64,000 bases of DNA from Clostridia bacterium (GCA_017620455.1 JAFZQK010000034.1:1-64000), one strand, 5' to 3'; shown: positions 16,748 through 27,188, counted from the first letter of the stretch. Made by a program: numbers and translations. Notes: generated by a model not told the origin, from the sequence alone.

Positions 16748-18802
16748 ATGGATCGTTTGCAGCAGCACCTGAAAAAGCCGCGGACGGGATGGCTCCTTAT
16801 GGGGGTGTACTGCGCCTGCGTGCTGGTCCGCTTCCTCCTGGCGCTTTTCACCAGCGCCTACCCCACGGTGCGGATCGACGAATACCTTTACGCCAGCCTG
16901 GGCCGTTCCATCGCCACGGAAGGAAGGCTGCTGTACCTGGGGCAGCCGGCGCTGTACAATTATCTGGTGTATCCCCTGCTCCTGGCCCCGATCTACCGCC
17001 TTTTTCCCGCCGGGACGGATTATTACCGCCTGATCCAGCTGTGGAACATCCTGATCATGTCCCTGTCCGTGTTCCCGGTGTACGGGCTGTGCCGCGGCCT
17101 GTACGGCGAAAACAAAAAGGCATTGTGGACCGCGGCGCTGTGCATGCTGCTGCCGGATTATATCCTGGGCCAGGGGATCTTCAGCGAAGCGGCGATCTAT
17201 CCGCTGTTTTACGCGCTGATGTACTGCGTATACAAAAATCTGCGCTTTCCCCGTCCGGGGCGTGCGCTGTGGATCGGCGCGCTGGGCGGGCTTTTGTACT
17301 GCGCCAAGCCCGGGGCCGTGGTCCCGGCGGCGCTGGCGCTGCTTCTGCACGCGGGCGGGGCCGTCCGGAAACGGTCGAAGCGGGACGGGCTTTCCGCCGC
17401 GGCGGGCTTTTTCTGCCTGGCGGCGGTGATCCTTTTTTTCAAAGCGCTGGCGAAACATGCGTTCGGCTATGAAGGCGCCGCCTTCTCCGTATACGGCAGT
17501 CAGCTGCAATACGACGCGGGCAAGGGCGCCGGCGCCTTCGCCAGCACAGCGGTCCTGTATCCCTATTATTTTCTGCTGGGCTGCGGGGTGCTGCCGCTTA
17601 TGTACGCCCTGCAGCGGCTGCGGCGGTATCGGGAAAGCGACCGCCGTTTCCTGCTCCTGGCGCTGCTGAGCGCCCTGCTGATCATGACCGGCACGGCCTG
17701 GACGGTGAACCGCCCGGAAAACACCGGCATCCTTTTCATGCGCTACGCGGACATGTATCTGCCCCTGGTGCTGGCCTGCAGCCTCCTGCCCGCCGGGGAG
17801 CCGCCCGTCCTACTGCCCCCCGGAAAGCGGGAGCCCGTCAGCGGACTGTGTCTGTTTATCGCGGCCCACGCCGCGGTCTGCACCATGTTCGCCGGAGCGG
17901 CCACGGGCATCGGCGGGCCCCTGGACGTGCATTTTCTCTTCAGCCTATCGGTGCTCTTCATCAAGGACGCGAATATCGTTTTGAGCGCTGCGGTGCTGCT
18001 CCTGTGCACCGCTTCGCTGTATCTATTGTGGAAAAACGCGGCGTTCCCCCGCATGGCCCGGGCATGCTGCTTCCTGTTCCTGGCCGTGGCGGTGCTGAGC
18101 AATTTTGTGGGCTACGCGGTGACCGCGTCCAACACCTTTAAGGACCTGGCCGCCGAAGCCAGGGAAACCCTGCAGGCCCTGGAATACCGGGATTATCTGT
18201 ACGTTTTCGCCGCCTCCCGCTGCGATTACGGGCTGGATGTGAACAGCCGCGAGAACGTATCCCACGTGCCCCTTTCGGAATTCGCGGAAAACCTGCGGGA
18301 AAACCGGGGCGCGTATGCGCCCTTCGTGCCCGCCTCCTCCCGGGGGATGACGGCCGGGAAACTCACCCACGACGCCGACGCCGCCGTTTTCAACTGGAAA
18401 ACCTATCCGCTGATCCAGTTTTCCCCCTCCGTTTCCGCCTCCTTCTCCGCAGACCGCACCTACATGGCCGTCCGCTTTGAAAGGGGCGGGCGCATGGCGG
18501 ACTGCGTGCTGACGGGCACCGAGGAAACGGCCCTGAAAGCGGGCAAACCGGCGGAGCTGCTCCTCCTCAACGACGCCTGGCTGGGCTGCCCCGTCAGGAT
18601 CACGGTGGAGATGGACAGCGATGCCCCCCAGGAATTCACCCTGTCCGGCGCGGCCGCTATCACAAAGCGCCTGGACGCGGGCCGGAACACCTGCGAATTC
18701 CTCCTGGATGCGGCGGAAGAAAGCTATCGCCTGGAGGTTTTGGAAAACGACGTGAAGCTGCTTTCCTTCCGCGTCCTCCCCGCGTACTCCCCGGCGGAAT
18801 AA
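16748..18802 (+). CDS. GT-C-type membrane glycosyltransferase-like protein
   Basis: A 684-residue protein with about eleven to twelve hydrophobic helices in residues 15-465, then a soluble beta-rich C-terminal part of roughly 200 residues. An acidic pair after the first helix (VRIDEYLYASLG) matches the position of the catalytic acidic motif in PMT/ArnT-type GT-C enzymes, which use polyprenyl-phosphate sugars. It precedes an O-antigen-ligase-like gene by 19 bases, consistent with a surface-glycan unit. The ATG at 16748 directly abuts its AAGG. A TTG at 16757, six bases after AAAGGATG, is an equally good or better start. Confidence 0.7.
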   Translation: MDRLQQHLKKPRTGWLLMGVYCACVLVRFLLALFTSAYPTVRIDEYLYASLGRSIATEGRLLYLGQPALYNYLVYPLLLAPIYRLFPAGTDYYRLIQLWNILIMSLSVFPVYGLCRGLYGENKKALWTAALCMLLPDYILGQGIFSEAAIYPLFYALMYCVYKNLRFPRPGRALWIGALGGLLYCAKPGAVVPAALALLLHAGGAVRKRSKRDGLSAAAGFFCLAAVILFFKALAKHAFGYEGAAFSVYGSQLQYDAGKGAGAFASTAVLYPYYFLLGCGVLPLMYALQRLRRYRESDRRFLLLALLSALLIMTGTAWTVNRPENTGILFMRYADMYLPLVLACSLLPAGEPPVLLPPGKREPVSGLCLFIAAHAAVCTMFAGAATGIGGPLDVHFLFSLSVLFIKDANIVLSAAVLLLCTASLYLLWKNAAFPRMARACCFLFLAVAVLSNFVGYAVTASNTFKDLAAEARETLQALEYRDYLYVFAASRCDYGLDVNSRENVSHVPLSEFAENLRENRGAYAPFVPASSRGMTAGKLTHDADAAVFNWKTYPLIQFSPSVSASFSADRTYMAVRFERGGRMADCVLTGTEETALKAGKPAELLLLNDAWLGCPVRITVEMDSDAPQEFTLSGAAAITKRLDAGRNTCEFLLDAAEESYRLEVLENDVKLLSFRVLPAYSPAE

Positions 18803-18821
18803 GCAATACGGAGACAGAGCC

Positions 18822-20153
18822 ATGACCGACCGGATCCTGACGAAAAAAAACCTGCTGACCCTGGGCATGCTGGCGGCGGTGATGCACGCCGCCCTGGGCA
18901 TGCTGCGGTATTTTTTCCCGGCAAGCACCCTTCTTGAGCGCCTGATGGACGTCCCGCTGATGCTGACGGCCGTTTTTTCCGTGCTGTACATGCTCAGGCG
19001 GGACGCTTTCCCGCGCCCCCGCCCGGCCCAGACGCTGCTGCTGCTGTTCCTGGGGTGGCTGGCGCTCTCCTGCCTGTCCGTTTCCTTCCGGCAGGACCCC
19101 GCCCTGGGGGGCGACAACACCCGGCCCTTCGTCAACGCCGCGGTCTCCTGCCTGCTGCTGTTTCCCCTGGGCTGCGCCGCCGGAGAGGGAAAAGCGCCGT
19201 CCCCAGGCAAAGCGCTGCTGCACGCCTGCATGCTGATCTGGACGGCCTTCATTCTCTGGGCCCTCGCGGTCGTTTTTCAGGGGAAAATCTATCGCCTGCC
19301 CGGCGGCGGCTATATCGCCATGGTCAACGATTCCCTGCAGCTCAACTGCAACCGGAACACCACCGGCGCCTGGGAGATGCTCTTTTTCCTCGTCAGCTTC
19401 CTGATGATCCTCCGGTGCAGGCGCCCCGCCGTGAAGGCCGTTTACGGCGCCGCCCTGGCCATTCACTACGCCGCGCTGATCCTGTCCAATTCCCGGACCT
19501 CCATCTATGCCGCCCTCCCGGGCTTGGCGGCGCTCACGTTCATCGGGGCCTTCCGGCTGCTGAAAAACCAGCCCTTCCCCCGGCGCGCGCTGCTTTCCCT
19601 GGCGCTTGCAGCGGCTGCGGCCGCGGCTTTCTATCTGCTGCGGGAACCGGTTTTCCGTCTGTACACCGCCTGCGCCAAAACCACCGCCACCGACGGCGCC
19701 CGGGAGCTGACCCAAACCACCGGCCGCGAAATGACCGGCGAACGGCTGCCGGTCTGGAAATATACCCTCCAGGGGATTTTCTCCTCCGTTCCCCGGGCTT
19801 TGCTGGGGGTCGGGCCCAGGGGGGTACCCCGGCTGATCACCCTGATCAGCGGACAGTACAAAAACCTGTATTATTCCCACAATCAGGTGCTGGAAATCGC
19901 CGCCGCCGCGGGCATCCCGGGCGTCGTGCTGATGCTGGCCTGGTTCGCGCTGATCCTGCGGGATATGTTCCGTATCCTGTTCCGGCGCGGCGGGCGGGCG
20001 CTGCCGCTGTGCCTGTGCGCACTGATCCTCGTCCTGGCGCTGGCCAACATGATGGAAGCCTATCTGATCTTCTACGATTACCTCGGCGGCTACGTGTTCT
20101 TTTTCCTCTGCGGGGCGGTCCACGGCGCCGCGGACCGCGAAAAAGCCCGCTGA
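18822..20153 (+). CDS. O-antigen ligase-like (Wzy/WaaL) membrane protein
   Basis: A 443-residue protein with about ten to eleven transmembrane helices and one large extracytoplasmic loop (roughly residues 285-355), the layout of the Wzy_C/O-antigen ligase family. The loop carries TGRE, an Arg-rich part and SHNQVLEIAAAAGIPG, which matches the conserved H-N-x-x-L segment at its end. Such proteins join or polymerise undecaprenyl-linked glycans outside the membrane. Together with the upstream GT-C gene it forms an isolated two-gene cassette. It converges on sigE with a seven-base gap and no clear terminator. Confidence 0.85.
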   Translation: MTDRILTKKNLLTLGMLAAVMHAALGMLRYFFPASTLLERLMDVPLMLTAVFSVLYMLRRDAFPRPRPAQTLLLLFLGWLALSCLSVSFRQDPALGGDNTRPFVNAAVSCLLLFPLGCAAGEGKAPSPGKALLHACMLIWTAFILWALAVVFQGKIYRLPGGGYIAMVNDSLQLNCNRNTTGAWEMLFFLVSFLMILRCRRPAVKAVYGAALAIHYAALILSNSRTSIYAALPGLAALTFIGAFRLLKNQPFPRRALLSLALAAAAAAAFYLLREPVFRLYTACAKTTATDGARELTQTTGREMTGERLPVWKYTLQGIFSSVPRALLGVGPRGVPRLITLISGQYKNLYYSHNQVLEIAAAAGIPGVVLMLAWFALILRDMFRILFRRGGRALPLCLCALILVLALANMMEAYLIFYDYLGGYVFFFLCGAVHGAADREKAR

Positions 20154-20160
20154 ACGCCCT

Positions 20161-20865
20161 TCAGGACGACGATTGCAGCATTTCCGTCTGCAGCCGGGAC
20201 AGGATGCGCTTTTCCAGCCGGGAAATATAGGACTGGCTGATGCCCAGCCGGTCCGCCACCTCCTTCTGGGTCATTTCCCTGCCCCCGCCCAGGCCGAATC
20301 GCATCCGCATGATCTTCTGCTCCCGGGGCGCCAGGCGGGAAAGGGCCGTGCCCAGCATCTGCTTTTCCGTGTCCTCCTCCAGGCCTCGGGACACCAGATC
20401 GCTTTCCGTGCCCAGCACGTCGGAGAGCAGCAGCTCGTTCCCGTCCCAGTCCGTGCGCAGCGGCTCGTCCAGGGACACCTCGTATTTCAACCGGCTGGTG
20501 TGCCTCAGATACATCAGTACCTCGTTTTCGATGCAGCGGCTGGCATAGGTTGCCAGCTTGATTTTTTTGTCGGGATCGAAGGTGTTCACCGCTTTGATGA
20601 GGCCGATGGTGCCGATGGAGATCAGGTCCTCCAGTCCCACGCCGGTATTCTCGAATTTCCGCGCGATGAACGCCACCAGCCGCAGGTTCCTTTCGATCAG
20701 GACGGAACGCACCGTGCCGTCGTCCCTGGGCAGCTTTTTTACCAGGCGCATTTCCTCCTCGTAGGTCAGCGGCTGGGGCAGAGGGTCCGCCCCGCCGATA
20801 TAATACAATTCTCCCGTCCGCATTCTTGCCAGGAACATGAGCATCCACGCTTTACAGGCCTGCAT
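20161..20865 (-). CDS. sigE: RNA polymerase sporulation sigma factor SigE
   Basis: A 234-residue sigma-70-family factor for early mother-cell transcription, made as an inactive pro-protein. The N-terminal pro-region ends in [14 protein letters not shown], the typical pro-sigma-E cleavage neighbourhood. Region 2 ([26 protein letters not shown]) and region 4 HTH ([21 protein letters not shown]) are complete. The start at 20865 has AAAAGGAGGG ahead of it. It overlaps the end of spoIIGA by 14 bases, the same gene pair as in B. subtilis, where the SpoIIGA protease removes the pro-sequence. Confidence 0.95.
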   Translation of the reverse strand: MQACKAWMLMFLARMRTGELYYIGGADPLPQPLTYEEEMRLVKKLPRDDGTVRSVLIERNLRLVAFIARKFENTGVGLEDLISIGTIGLIKAVNTFDPDKKIKLATYASRCIENEVLMYLRHTSRLKYEVSLDEPLRTDWDGNELLLSDVLGTESDLVSRGLEEDTEKQMLGTALSRLAPREQKIMRMRFGLGGGREMTQKEVADRLGISQSYISRLEKRILSRLQTEMLQSSS

Positions 20866-21643
20866 GGGATCCCTCCTTTTCTTCCGCCGGGCGAAACAGG
20901 CTGTCCGGCGCAAGGGCATATTTCCCGGGCATATCCATCACCGCTGCCGCGGCGCGCACCGGGAATGATTTTCCGCCGCGCCGGAGCACCGCCGCATCCG
21001 GCACGAAGGCCATGGCGGTCTTCTCCCCCGCCGCCGTCCGCACCCGGATCAGCCGCCACCCCCGGGGCAGGGTGGCCAGGTCCCTCACGTCGGTGCCCGG
21101 GGGCAGCAGCGGGCGGAGCAGCTTTTCCGGCGCGGCGATCACCGGCAGCCCGCCCCCGCCGAAGCGCAGCAGGTTCCCGCTGTCCCGGAGCACCGGCATG
21201 CGCGCCGTTCTGCCCCCCGCGCTGAGGATCAGCTCGATCCGGCCCCGCCCCCGCACGGCGCGCCGCCGGGTCAGGGCGCATACCGCCGCCGCAGCGGCGC
21301 CGCACAGGAGCGTCACCCCCGCCGCGCCCATCCCCTGCCCGGAGAGCCACGCCGCCGCGCCGGAGAGCATCAGCCCGCCGGTGAGCGTCAATGCCGCAAG
21401 GCCCCCCGCGTCCCGGCCGAAGGCGATCCCCGCCATGCCCAGCCCCGCGGCGGCCAGGGCCGGGATCCCCCGCCAGGCGCCGCCCAGGGTCCAGGCGGCC
21501 AGGGCGTACCCCGCGCCCAGCACGGACGCCGCCGCCGCCCGCAGCGGGCGGAACCGCCGCCGTCCCACGCAGGCGGCCATCCAGAGCGCCAGGAAATCCA
21601 TCCAGGCGTTGATCAGAAGAAACGCTTCACCCCGTACCCGCAT
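20852..21643 (-). CDS. spoIIGA: Sigma-E processing peptidase SpoIIGA
   Basis: A 263-residue membrane-bound aspartic protease that matures pro-SigE on receipt of the SpoIIR signal. Residues 1-135 form about five helices. The C-terminal half holds the catalytic segment RDSGNLL (DSG motif, compare DTGN/DSGN in the family) and a PVI strand after it. AGGAGGAAGG lies before the ATG at 21643. Sequence is strongly enriched in Ala, Gly and Arg compared with Bacillus, a composition effect of high GC. It is divergent from the SNF2 helicase gene. Confidence 0.88.
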   Translation of the reverse strand: MRVRGEAFLLINAWMDFLALWMAACVGRRRFRPLRAAAASVLGAGYALAAWTLGGAWRGIPALAAAGLGMAGIAFGRDAGGLAALTLTGGLMLSGAAAWLSGQGMGAAGVTLLCGAAAAAVCALTRRRAVRGRGRIELILSAGGRTARMPVLRDSGNLLRFGGGGLPVIAAPEKLLRPLLPPGTDVRDLATLPRGWRLIRVRTAAGEKTAMAFVPDAAVLRRGGKSFPVRAAAAVMDMPGKYALAPDSLFRPAEEKEGSHAGL

Positions 21644-21832
21644 CTGCCCTTCCTCCTGGAAAAGCATACCGCCCGGCCCGGAGATAGCGCGTCGATATGC
21701 CGCGCGAAAAACCGCGTAACGGACACCCGCCCCGCTTCCGGAAATTTCCAGAAACGCGGCAGGAATCCGGCCCTCCGCGGCGAATGATAAAAAGATGCGC
21801 GTGTTTTTCCGCGCTGTGAGGAGGATGTTTGC

Positions 21833-24800
21833 ATGCTGACGGAAGAGCGGCTGCGGGAGATGGCGGGCGAGGAGATCTTCGCCCGGGGCCGGGCGCTGTT
21901 TTACCGTGCGCCGGTGCGGGAAAGCCGCCGGAGCAAGGAGGAAACCGTGTATCTCGTTTCCGGGGAGGAAAAGCATCTCTGCTCCGTCACCGCCCGGGGC
22001 GTCCGGTGCGACTGCGGGCGTTTTCCCTGCCCCCACGGCATCGCCGCGGCCCTGGCGGCACTGGACAGCGGGGCCATGCGGGAAATGGAAGGCCGCCTGG
22101 CCCAGCAGGCCGCCCCGGCGCTGCTGGAGGCGGTGGGCGGCGTGCTGCCCGAATCGGACGGCATCCGCCTGGCCCCCACCCTGTTCCTGACCCGGGAAGG
22201 CATGCGCGTCGGCCTGCGCATCGGGGAGGACCGGCTGTACGTGGTGCGCCACATCCCGCATTTTCTCTCCTGCCGGGAAAAGGGCGAAAGCCTGGCCTTC
22301 GGCAAGGGCTTTGAATACCGCCCGCAATGGATGCGGTTCGACGAGAAGCAGGACAGGCTTCTGGATATTCTGGCCGAATGCTGCGAATACCCCGCGGAAA
22401 AAGCCCTGACGGGGATGGACGCCCGGGTGATGCGCCTGCCGCCCCGGGCCGCGGCGCGGGTGCTGGAAGCGCTCAAGGACCTGCCCTTTACCCTGCATGC
22501 CGATAACGCCGTATACGCCCTGCCGGGGGTGGCCGCCCGGGGGCTGGACGTGGATTTCAGCATCAGCGGCACGCCCCAAAGCGTCACGGTGTCCGCGGAT
22601 CTGCCCGCGCCCCTGCTGCCGCTGACGGCGGATTGCCGCTTCGTGCTGCTGGGCGGGGAGTGCCTGGATCTGCCCCGGGAGCAGCGGCCGCTGGCCCGGG
22701 CGCTGCATCGGTACGCCGCGGGGCGGGAATTCCGGGCCGTATTCGGCCCCCAGGACGGCCCCCGGGTGGCCCGGGACCTGCTTCCCTTCCTGCTGCGTTT
22801 TTCCCGGGCGGCCATCGATCCGGGCTTGGAGCGCCATTTCGTGCGGCTGTCCCTGAAAGCCCAGGTGTATCTGGATAAGGCGGGGGGCGACGTCACCGCC
22901 CGGGTGGCCTTCCGCTACGGGGAAATTTCCATCGACCCCTTTATCCCGGAGGCCGCCGCCCCGGATACGCTGCTGCTAAGGGACGCCGCGGGGGAAAAGG
23001 CGGTGCTGGACGAGCTGGCCGCCTCCGGCTTCCACGTGCGCCGGGGCACGGTATACCTGCACGCCCCCGATCAGATTTACGCCTTCGTCACGGAAGGCGC
23101 GTCCCGCCTCGCCGCCCACGCCGAGGTGTTTTTCAGCAAGGATTTCCGCCGCCTGACCCCCCGGAAGCCCCGGCTTTCCGGCGCGCTGAGGCTGAAAAAC
23201 GGCCGGCTGGCCCTGGAGCTCACCGACGGGGGCACCCCCGTGGAGGAATTGCTTCCCCTCCTGGAGGCCCTGCGCTGCCGCAGGCGGTATTTCCGGTTCA
23301 AGGACGGGGTATTCCTGGATCTGAGCGAGGATGACGCATGGCGGCCCCTGGCGGAAGCCGTTCACGAGGCCCGGGAGAACACCGGCGGCCCCATCGGCGC
23401 CTGCTGGGCGGCGTATCTGGCGGCGCTGATCCGGGAAAACGGCCTGGACGTGGCCCTGGACGCCCCCGCCGCCCGGGCGGCGGACATGGCCTACGACGCC
23501 CCGGACGCCCCCGTAAACTGCCTGCGGCCTTATCAGGACCGGGGCTACCGGTGGCTCATGGCCCTGCGCGCCCTGGGCATGGGCGGCATCCTGGCGGACG
23601 ACATGGGCCTGGGCAAAACCGTGCAGACCCTGGCCGCCCTGCTGGCCTGCATGCAGACGGAGAAAGAAAAAAAGCCCTCCGTCATCGTGGCGCCCACGTC
23701 GCTTACCTACAACTGGCTCAGCGAATGCGCCCGGTTCACGCCCCAGATGCGGGTGCTGCTGCTCTCCGGCGGCCAGGCGGCCCGGGCGGAGCAGATCCGC
23801 ACCCTCCTGTCCCCCGACGCGCCGGACCTGGTGATCACCAGCTATCCCCTGATCCGCCGGGACGCGGCGCTGCTCCGGGACGTGTCCTTCCGCTTCGCCG
23901 TGCTGGACGAGGCCCAGCAGATCAAAAACGTGCAGAGCGTGGGGGCCCACGCGGTGAAGCAGCTGAGCGCCGAGTGCCGCATCGCCCTCACCGGCACGCC
24001 CATGGAAAACCACGCGGGCGAACTGTGGAGCCTGTTTGATTTCGTGCTGCCCGGCTACCTGCCGAAATATCCGGATTTCCTGCGCCGCTGGGGCGACGGC
24101 CAGAACGCCGAGGGCCTGCGCAGGCGCATCCGGCCCTTCCTGATGCGCAGGCTGAAAAGCGACGTGCTGTCCGAGCTGCCGGAAAAAATGGAATCCGTGC
24201 TCATGGCCGATATGCTGCCGGAGCAGCGGCGCATATACGACGCGGCGCTTCTGCAGAAGCGCGAACGGGTGCACCAGATCCTCCGGGACCGGGGGCTTTC
24301 CCGGGGCCGGGCGGAGGTGCTTTCCGCCATCACGGAGCTGCGGCAGATCTGCTGCCATCCCGCCCTGTGCCTGCCGGATTACGACGGGCAGTCGGGCAAA
24401 ATGGAAATGCTCATGGATATCCTGCCCGGGGCCCTGGCCGCCGGCAGGCGGGCGCTGATCTTTTCCCAGTTCACCTCCATGCTGCGCCTGATGGAAAAGC
24501 GCCTCGCCAAAGAAGGCGTTTCCAGCCTGTACCTGGACGGCGAGACCCCCGCGGAGGAAAGGCTGCTTTTGTGCCGGCGCTTCAACGCCGGGGAGGGCAG
24601 CGTGTTCCTGGTGTCCCTGAAGGCCGGCGGCACCGGGCTGAACCTGACGGGGGCCGATCTGGTGATCCATTACGATCCCTGGTGGAACCCCACCGCCGAG
24701 GAGCAGGCCACCGGGCGCGCCCACCGCATCGGGCAGAAAAAGAAGGTGGAGGTGCTGCGCCTGGCGGTGCACAGGTCCATTGAGGAACAGGTATTGCAGA

Positions 24801-24913
24801 TGAGCCAGCGCAAGCGCCGCCTGTTCGACCGGCTCATCACCCCCGGGGAGGAAATGCCCACCCGCCTGTCCGAAAAGGATATCCTTTCCCTGTTTGACGG
24901 GAACGGGAAATGA
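21833..24913 (+). CDS. SWI2/SNF2 helicase with N-terminal SWIM zinc finger
   Basis: A 1026-residue protein. The SWIM finger CDCGRFPCPH lies near residues 60-70. A roughly 450-residue middle part (bacterial SNF2-associated region) follows. The helicase motor runs from about residue 560 to the end: motif I DDMGLGKT (about 588), motif II DEAQ (about 690), motif III LTGTPMEN, FSQFTSM, and motif VI-type GRAHRIGQKKKVEV. These are ATP-dependent DNA translocases. In bacteria they are linked to RNA polymerase recycling or DNA repair, but the role here is open. GAGGAGG precedes the ATG. All motor motifs look intact. Confidence 0.93.
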   Translation: MLTEERLREMAGEEIFARGRALFYRAPVRESRRSKEETVYLVSGEEKHLCSVTARGVRCDCGRFPCPHGIAAALAALDSGAMREMEGRLAQQAAPALLEAVGGVLPESDGIRLAPTLFLTREGMRVGLRIGEDRLYVVRHIPHFLSCREKGESLAFGKGFEYRPQWMRFDEKQDRLLDILAECCEYPAEKALTGMDARVMRLPPRAAARVLEALKDLPFTLHADNAVYALPGVAARGLDVDFSISGTPQSVTVSADLPAPLLPLTADCRFVLLGGECLDLPREQRPLARALHRYAAGREFRAVFGPQDGPRVARDLLPFLLRFSRAAIDPGLERHFVRLSLKAQVYLDKAGGDVTARVAFRYGEISIDPFIPEAAAPDTLLLRDAAGEKAVLDELAASGFHVRRGTVYLHAPDQIYAFVTEGASRLAAHAEVFFSKDFRRLTPRKPRLSGALRLKNGRLALELTDGGTPVEELLPLLEALRCRRRYFRFKDGVFLDLSEDDAWRPLAEAVHEARENTGGPIGACWAAYLAALIRENGLDVALDAPAARAADMAYDAPDAPVNCLRPYQDRGYRWLMALRALGMGGILADDMGLGKTVQTLAALLACMQTEKEKKPSVIVAPTSLTYNWLSECARFTPQMRVLLLSGGQAARAEQIRTLLSPDAPDLVITSYPLIRRDAALLRDVSFRFAVLDEAQQIKNVQSVGAHAVKQLSAECRIALTGTPMENHAGELWSLFDFVLPGYLPKYPDFLRRWGDGQNAEGLRRRIRPFLMRRLKSDVLSELPEKMESVLMADMLPEQRRIYDAALLQKRERVHQILRDRGLSRGRAEVLSAITELRQICCHPALCLPDYDGQSGKMEMLMDILPGALAAGRRALIFSQFTSMLRLMEKRLAKEGVSSLYLDGETPAEERLLLCRRFNAGEGSVFLVSLKAGGTGLNLTGADLVIHYDPWWNPTAEEQATGRAHRIGQKKKVEVLRLAVHRSIEEQVLQMSQRKRRLFDRLITPGEEMPTRLSEKDILSLFDGNGK

Positions 24914-24922
24914 GTGTATAAT
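24894..24922 (+). promoter_or_regulatory. Sigma-A promoter overlapping the helicase stop codon
   Basis: TTGACG at 24894-24899, a 17-base spacer and TATAAT at 24917-24922. It drives the DUF5711-hemW pair. Confidence 0.7.
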
Positions 24923-24963
24923 GAATCGTTGATCCTGAATTCCGTGATTCCCGGAGGTGCTTT

Positions 24964-26079
24964 ATGCAGCGTGCTTCCGTTTCCCAGCCCGGCAGCCGTC
25001 GCCGCCTGATCCTGATCGTGGCGGCGGTGGCCGTATTTCTGCTGGTGCTGGCCCGGCTGGGCGTGTTCGGCGGCGGCAGCAAGCCCCTTTCCGCCTCCCA
25101 TCTGCGCTGCGTGGCCTCCCAGAACGTGACGCCCTTCGGCAATTCCGTGCTGTACTACGACAATATGACGCTGTACTGCCTGTCCGCCAACGGGGGCGAG
25201 AGATGGAGCTACGCCCTGGGCAGCAACGCCAGCTTTTCCTGCTCCGACAGCATGATCGCCGCCTGGACGGGAACGCAATTGCATCTGATCGACCGCAACG
25301 GCCATTCCACCTACAACGAAAACCTCTCCGACGTGATCCAGTTCGCCCGGGTGGGCAGCAAATACGTGGCGGTGGTGCTGGGGGGCGACATCAGCCCCTC
25401 CCTGGTGATCAAGGACATGCAGGGCACCAGCGTGGACAATGAAACCAACGCCTACCGGGATATGATCCTCCTGGATCTGGGCTTTTTCAGCGACGGCGAT
25501 TACCTGTGGACCACCGCCCTGGACGTGTACGGCAGCGTGCCGGATATCAGCCTCAATACCTTCCGGGTGAACCTGAGCGGCGCCTACGGCATTTCCCTGG
25601 GGCAGAACCTGGTGTACGCCGTGGTGTACGCCGGGCAGAAGCTGAACGTGATCAGCACCCGGCAGCTGCGGCAGTACAACAGCCAGGGCAAGCTGGAGCC
25701 CACCGGCTCGGTGCTGGTGTACGGCTGGCAGCTGATCGACAGCCGGGCGGCTGGGAACGACGCCATGCTGCTCTTCACCCCCTCCCGGCAGACCGACGAA
25801 TACGGCCGCATCAATCAGCTGCGGCTCCTGTGCGGGAAAACGGACAAACGCTATTCCCTGCCCTCCCCCTGCGTGGGCGCGGCGCTGTACGGGAACCGCA
25901 TTTACGCCTTCTCCCAGGACATGATCTACCGGGCGAACGTGTCCGACCGGCGCTTCACCCCCATCAGCCTGCCCGGGGAGCTGAACAGCGCCCCTGTGAC
26001 GGGATATCTGGGCATGCTCAGCAACGGCACCGCCCTGCTGGCCTGCGAAAACGACGTGTACGCCGTCGCCCTGCCATGA
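24964..26079 (+). CDS. DUF5711-type membrane-anchored beta-propeller protein
   Basis: A 371-residue protein with one N-terminal transmembrane helix (about residues 14-33) and a large outer domain made of short repeated strands (SVLYYDNMTLYCLSANGGER and similar), which looks like a beta-propeller. It fits the DUF5711 group seen in Clostridia, function unknown. GGAGGTG lies before the ATG. The hemW gene starts inside its stop codon (ATGA), so the two are translationally coupled. A link between them is not obvious. Confidence 0.75.
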   Translation: MQRASVSQPGSRRRLILIVAAVAVFLLVLARLGVFGGGSKPLSASHLRCVASQNVTPFGNSVLYYDNMTLYCLSANGGERWSYALGSNASFSCSDSMIAAWTGTQLHLIDRNGHSTYNENLSDVIQFARVGSKYVAVVLGGDISPSLVIKDMQGTSVDNETNAYRDMILLDLGFFSDGDYLWTTALDVYGSVPDISLNTFRVNLSGAYGISLGQNLVYAVVYAGQKLNVISTRQLRQYNSQGKLEPTGSVLVYGWQLIDSRAAGNDAMLLFTPSRQTDEYGRINQLRLLCGKTDKRYSLPSPCVGAALYGNRIYAFSQDMIYRANVSDRRFTPISLPGELNSAPVTGYLGMLSNGTALLACENDVYAVALP

Positions 26080-27188
26080 CGCGGGACGTCGGCTTATATC
26101 TTCATATCCCCTTTTGCGCGCGCAAGTGCGCGTACTGCGATTTCGTTTCTTACCCCGGCATGGAAGACGCCATGCCCGCCTATGTGGACGCCCTGATCGC
26201 GGAAATGGACCGCCGCGCCGCGCCGGATCTTCGGATCTCGTCGGCCTATATCGGCGGGGGCACGCCGTCGCTAATGCCCCCTGCGCTTATGGACCGGCTG
26301 CTGGACGCGGTGAAGCGGCGCTTTGCCTTCCTCCCGGATGCGGAATGGAGCTGCGAATGCAACCCCGGCACGGTGACGGAGGCTTTTTTGGCTGTGCTGC
26401 GCGCCCACGGGGTGAACCGCCTGTCCCTGGGCGCTCAGGCGCGGCAGGATAGGCTGCTCCGGCTGCTGGGCCGGATCCATGCCTGGGAGCAGGTGGAGCA
26501 GAGCGTCCGCCTGGCCCGGGAAGCGGGCTTTGAGAACCTGAACCTGGATCTGATGCTGGGCTTGCCCACCCAGACGGTTTCGGACGTCCGGGAGACCCTG
26601 GACGCCGCCCTGGCGCTTCATCCCACCCATCTGTCCTGCTACGGGCTGATCGTGGAGGAGGGCACGCCCCTGGACGCCCATGTGCGGTCGGGGGAATGGA
26701 CGCTGCCCGCCGACGAAGAAGAAAGAGACATGTACGAAGCCTGCCTCTCCGTCCTTGCGGAGAACGGCTTCGTCCAGTATGAAATCAGCAATTTTGCCCG
26801 TCCCGGCTTTGCCTGCCGCCACAATACGGACTGCTGGAAGCGGCGGGAATATCTGGGCCTGGGCTGCGCCGCCTGCGGGTTCATGGGGAATATCCGCTAC
26901 CGGAACGCGCCGTCCCTGTCCGATTACCTGGCGGGCGCGCCCGCGGAGGAGGAAACCGTTTCCCCGGAGGAGGCGCGGTTTGAAAGCGTGATGCTGGGGC
27001 TGCGCATGACGGAGGGGCTGCGGGAGGAGGATTTCCTCCGCATGCACGGCATGACGCTGCGCGAGGCCTTCGGAAGCAAAATGGACGCGCCCATCCGGGA
27101 CGGATTGCTGACGTATGAAAACGGCGTCCTGCGCCTTACCCGCCGGGGCATGGACCTGCAGAACCGGGTGCTCACGGAATTCCTGTAA
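26076..27188 (+). CDS. hemW: Radical SAM heme chaperone HemW
   Basis: A 370-residue radical-SAM protein of the HemW (formerly oxygen-independent coproporphyrinogen oxidase-like) family. The cluster motif CARKCAYC is at about residues 16-23. Further family features are IGGGTPS, ECNPGT, LSLGAQ, the NLDLMLGLP segment and the HemW C-terminal domain with LGLGCAACG. HemW carries heme to target proteins and does not replace HemN, because the extra CxxxCxxCxC cysteine of HemN is absent. The ATG overlaps the DUF5711 stop by four bases. No ribosome site is needed beyond coupling. Confidence 0.92.
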   Translation: MTRDVGLYLHIPFCARKCAYCDFVSYPGMEDAMPAYVDALIAEMDRRAAPDLRISSAYIGGGTPSLMPPALMDRLLDAVKRRFAFLPDAEWSCECNPGTVTEAFLAVLRAHGVNRLSLGAQARQDRLLRLLGRIHAWEQVEQSVRLAREAGFENLNLDLMLGLPTQTVSDVRETLDAALALHPTHLSCYGLIVEEGTPLDAHVRSGEWTLPADEEERDMYEACLSVLAENGFVQYEISNFARPGFACRHNTDCWKRREYLGLGCAACGFMGNIRYRNAPSLSDYLAGAPAEEETVSPEEARFESVMLGLRMTEGLREEDFLRMHGMTLREAFGSKMDAPIRDGLLTYENGVLRLTRRGMDLQNRVLTEFL

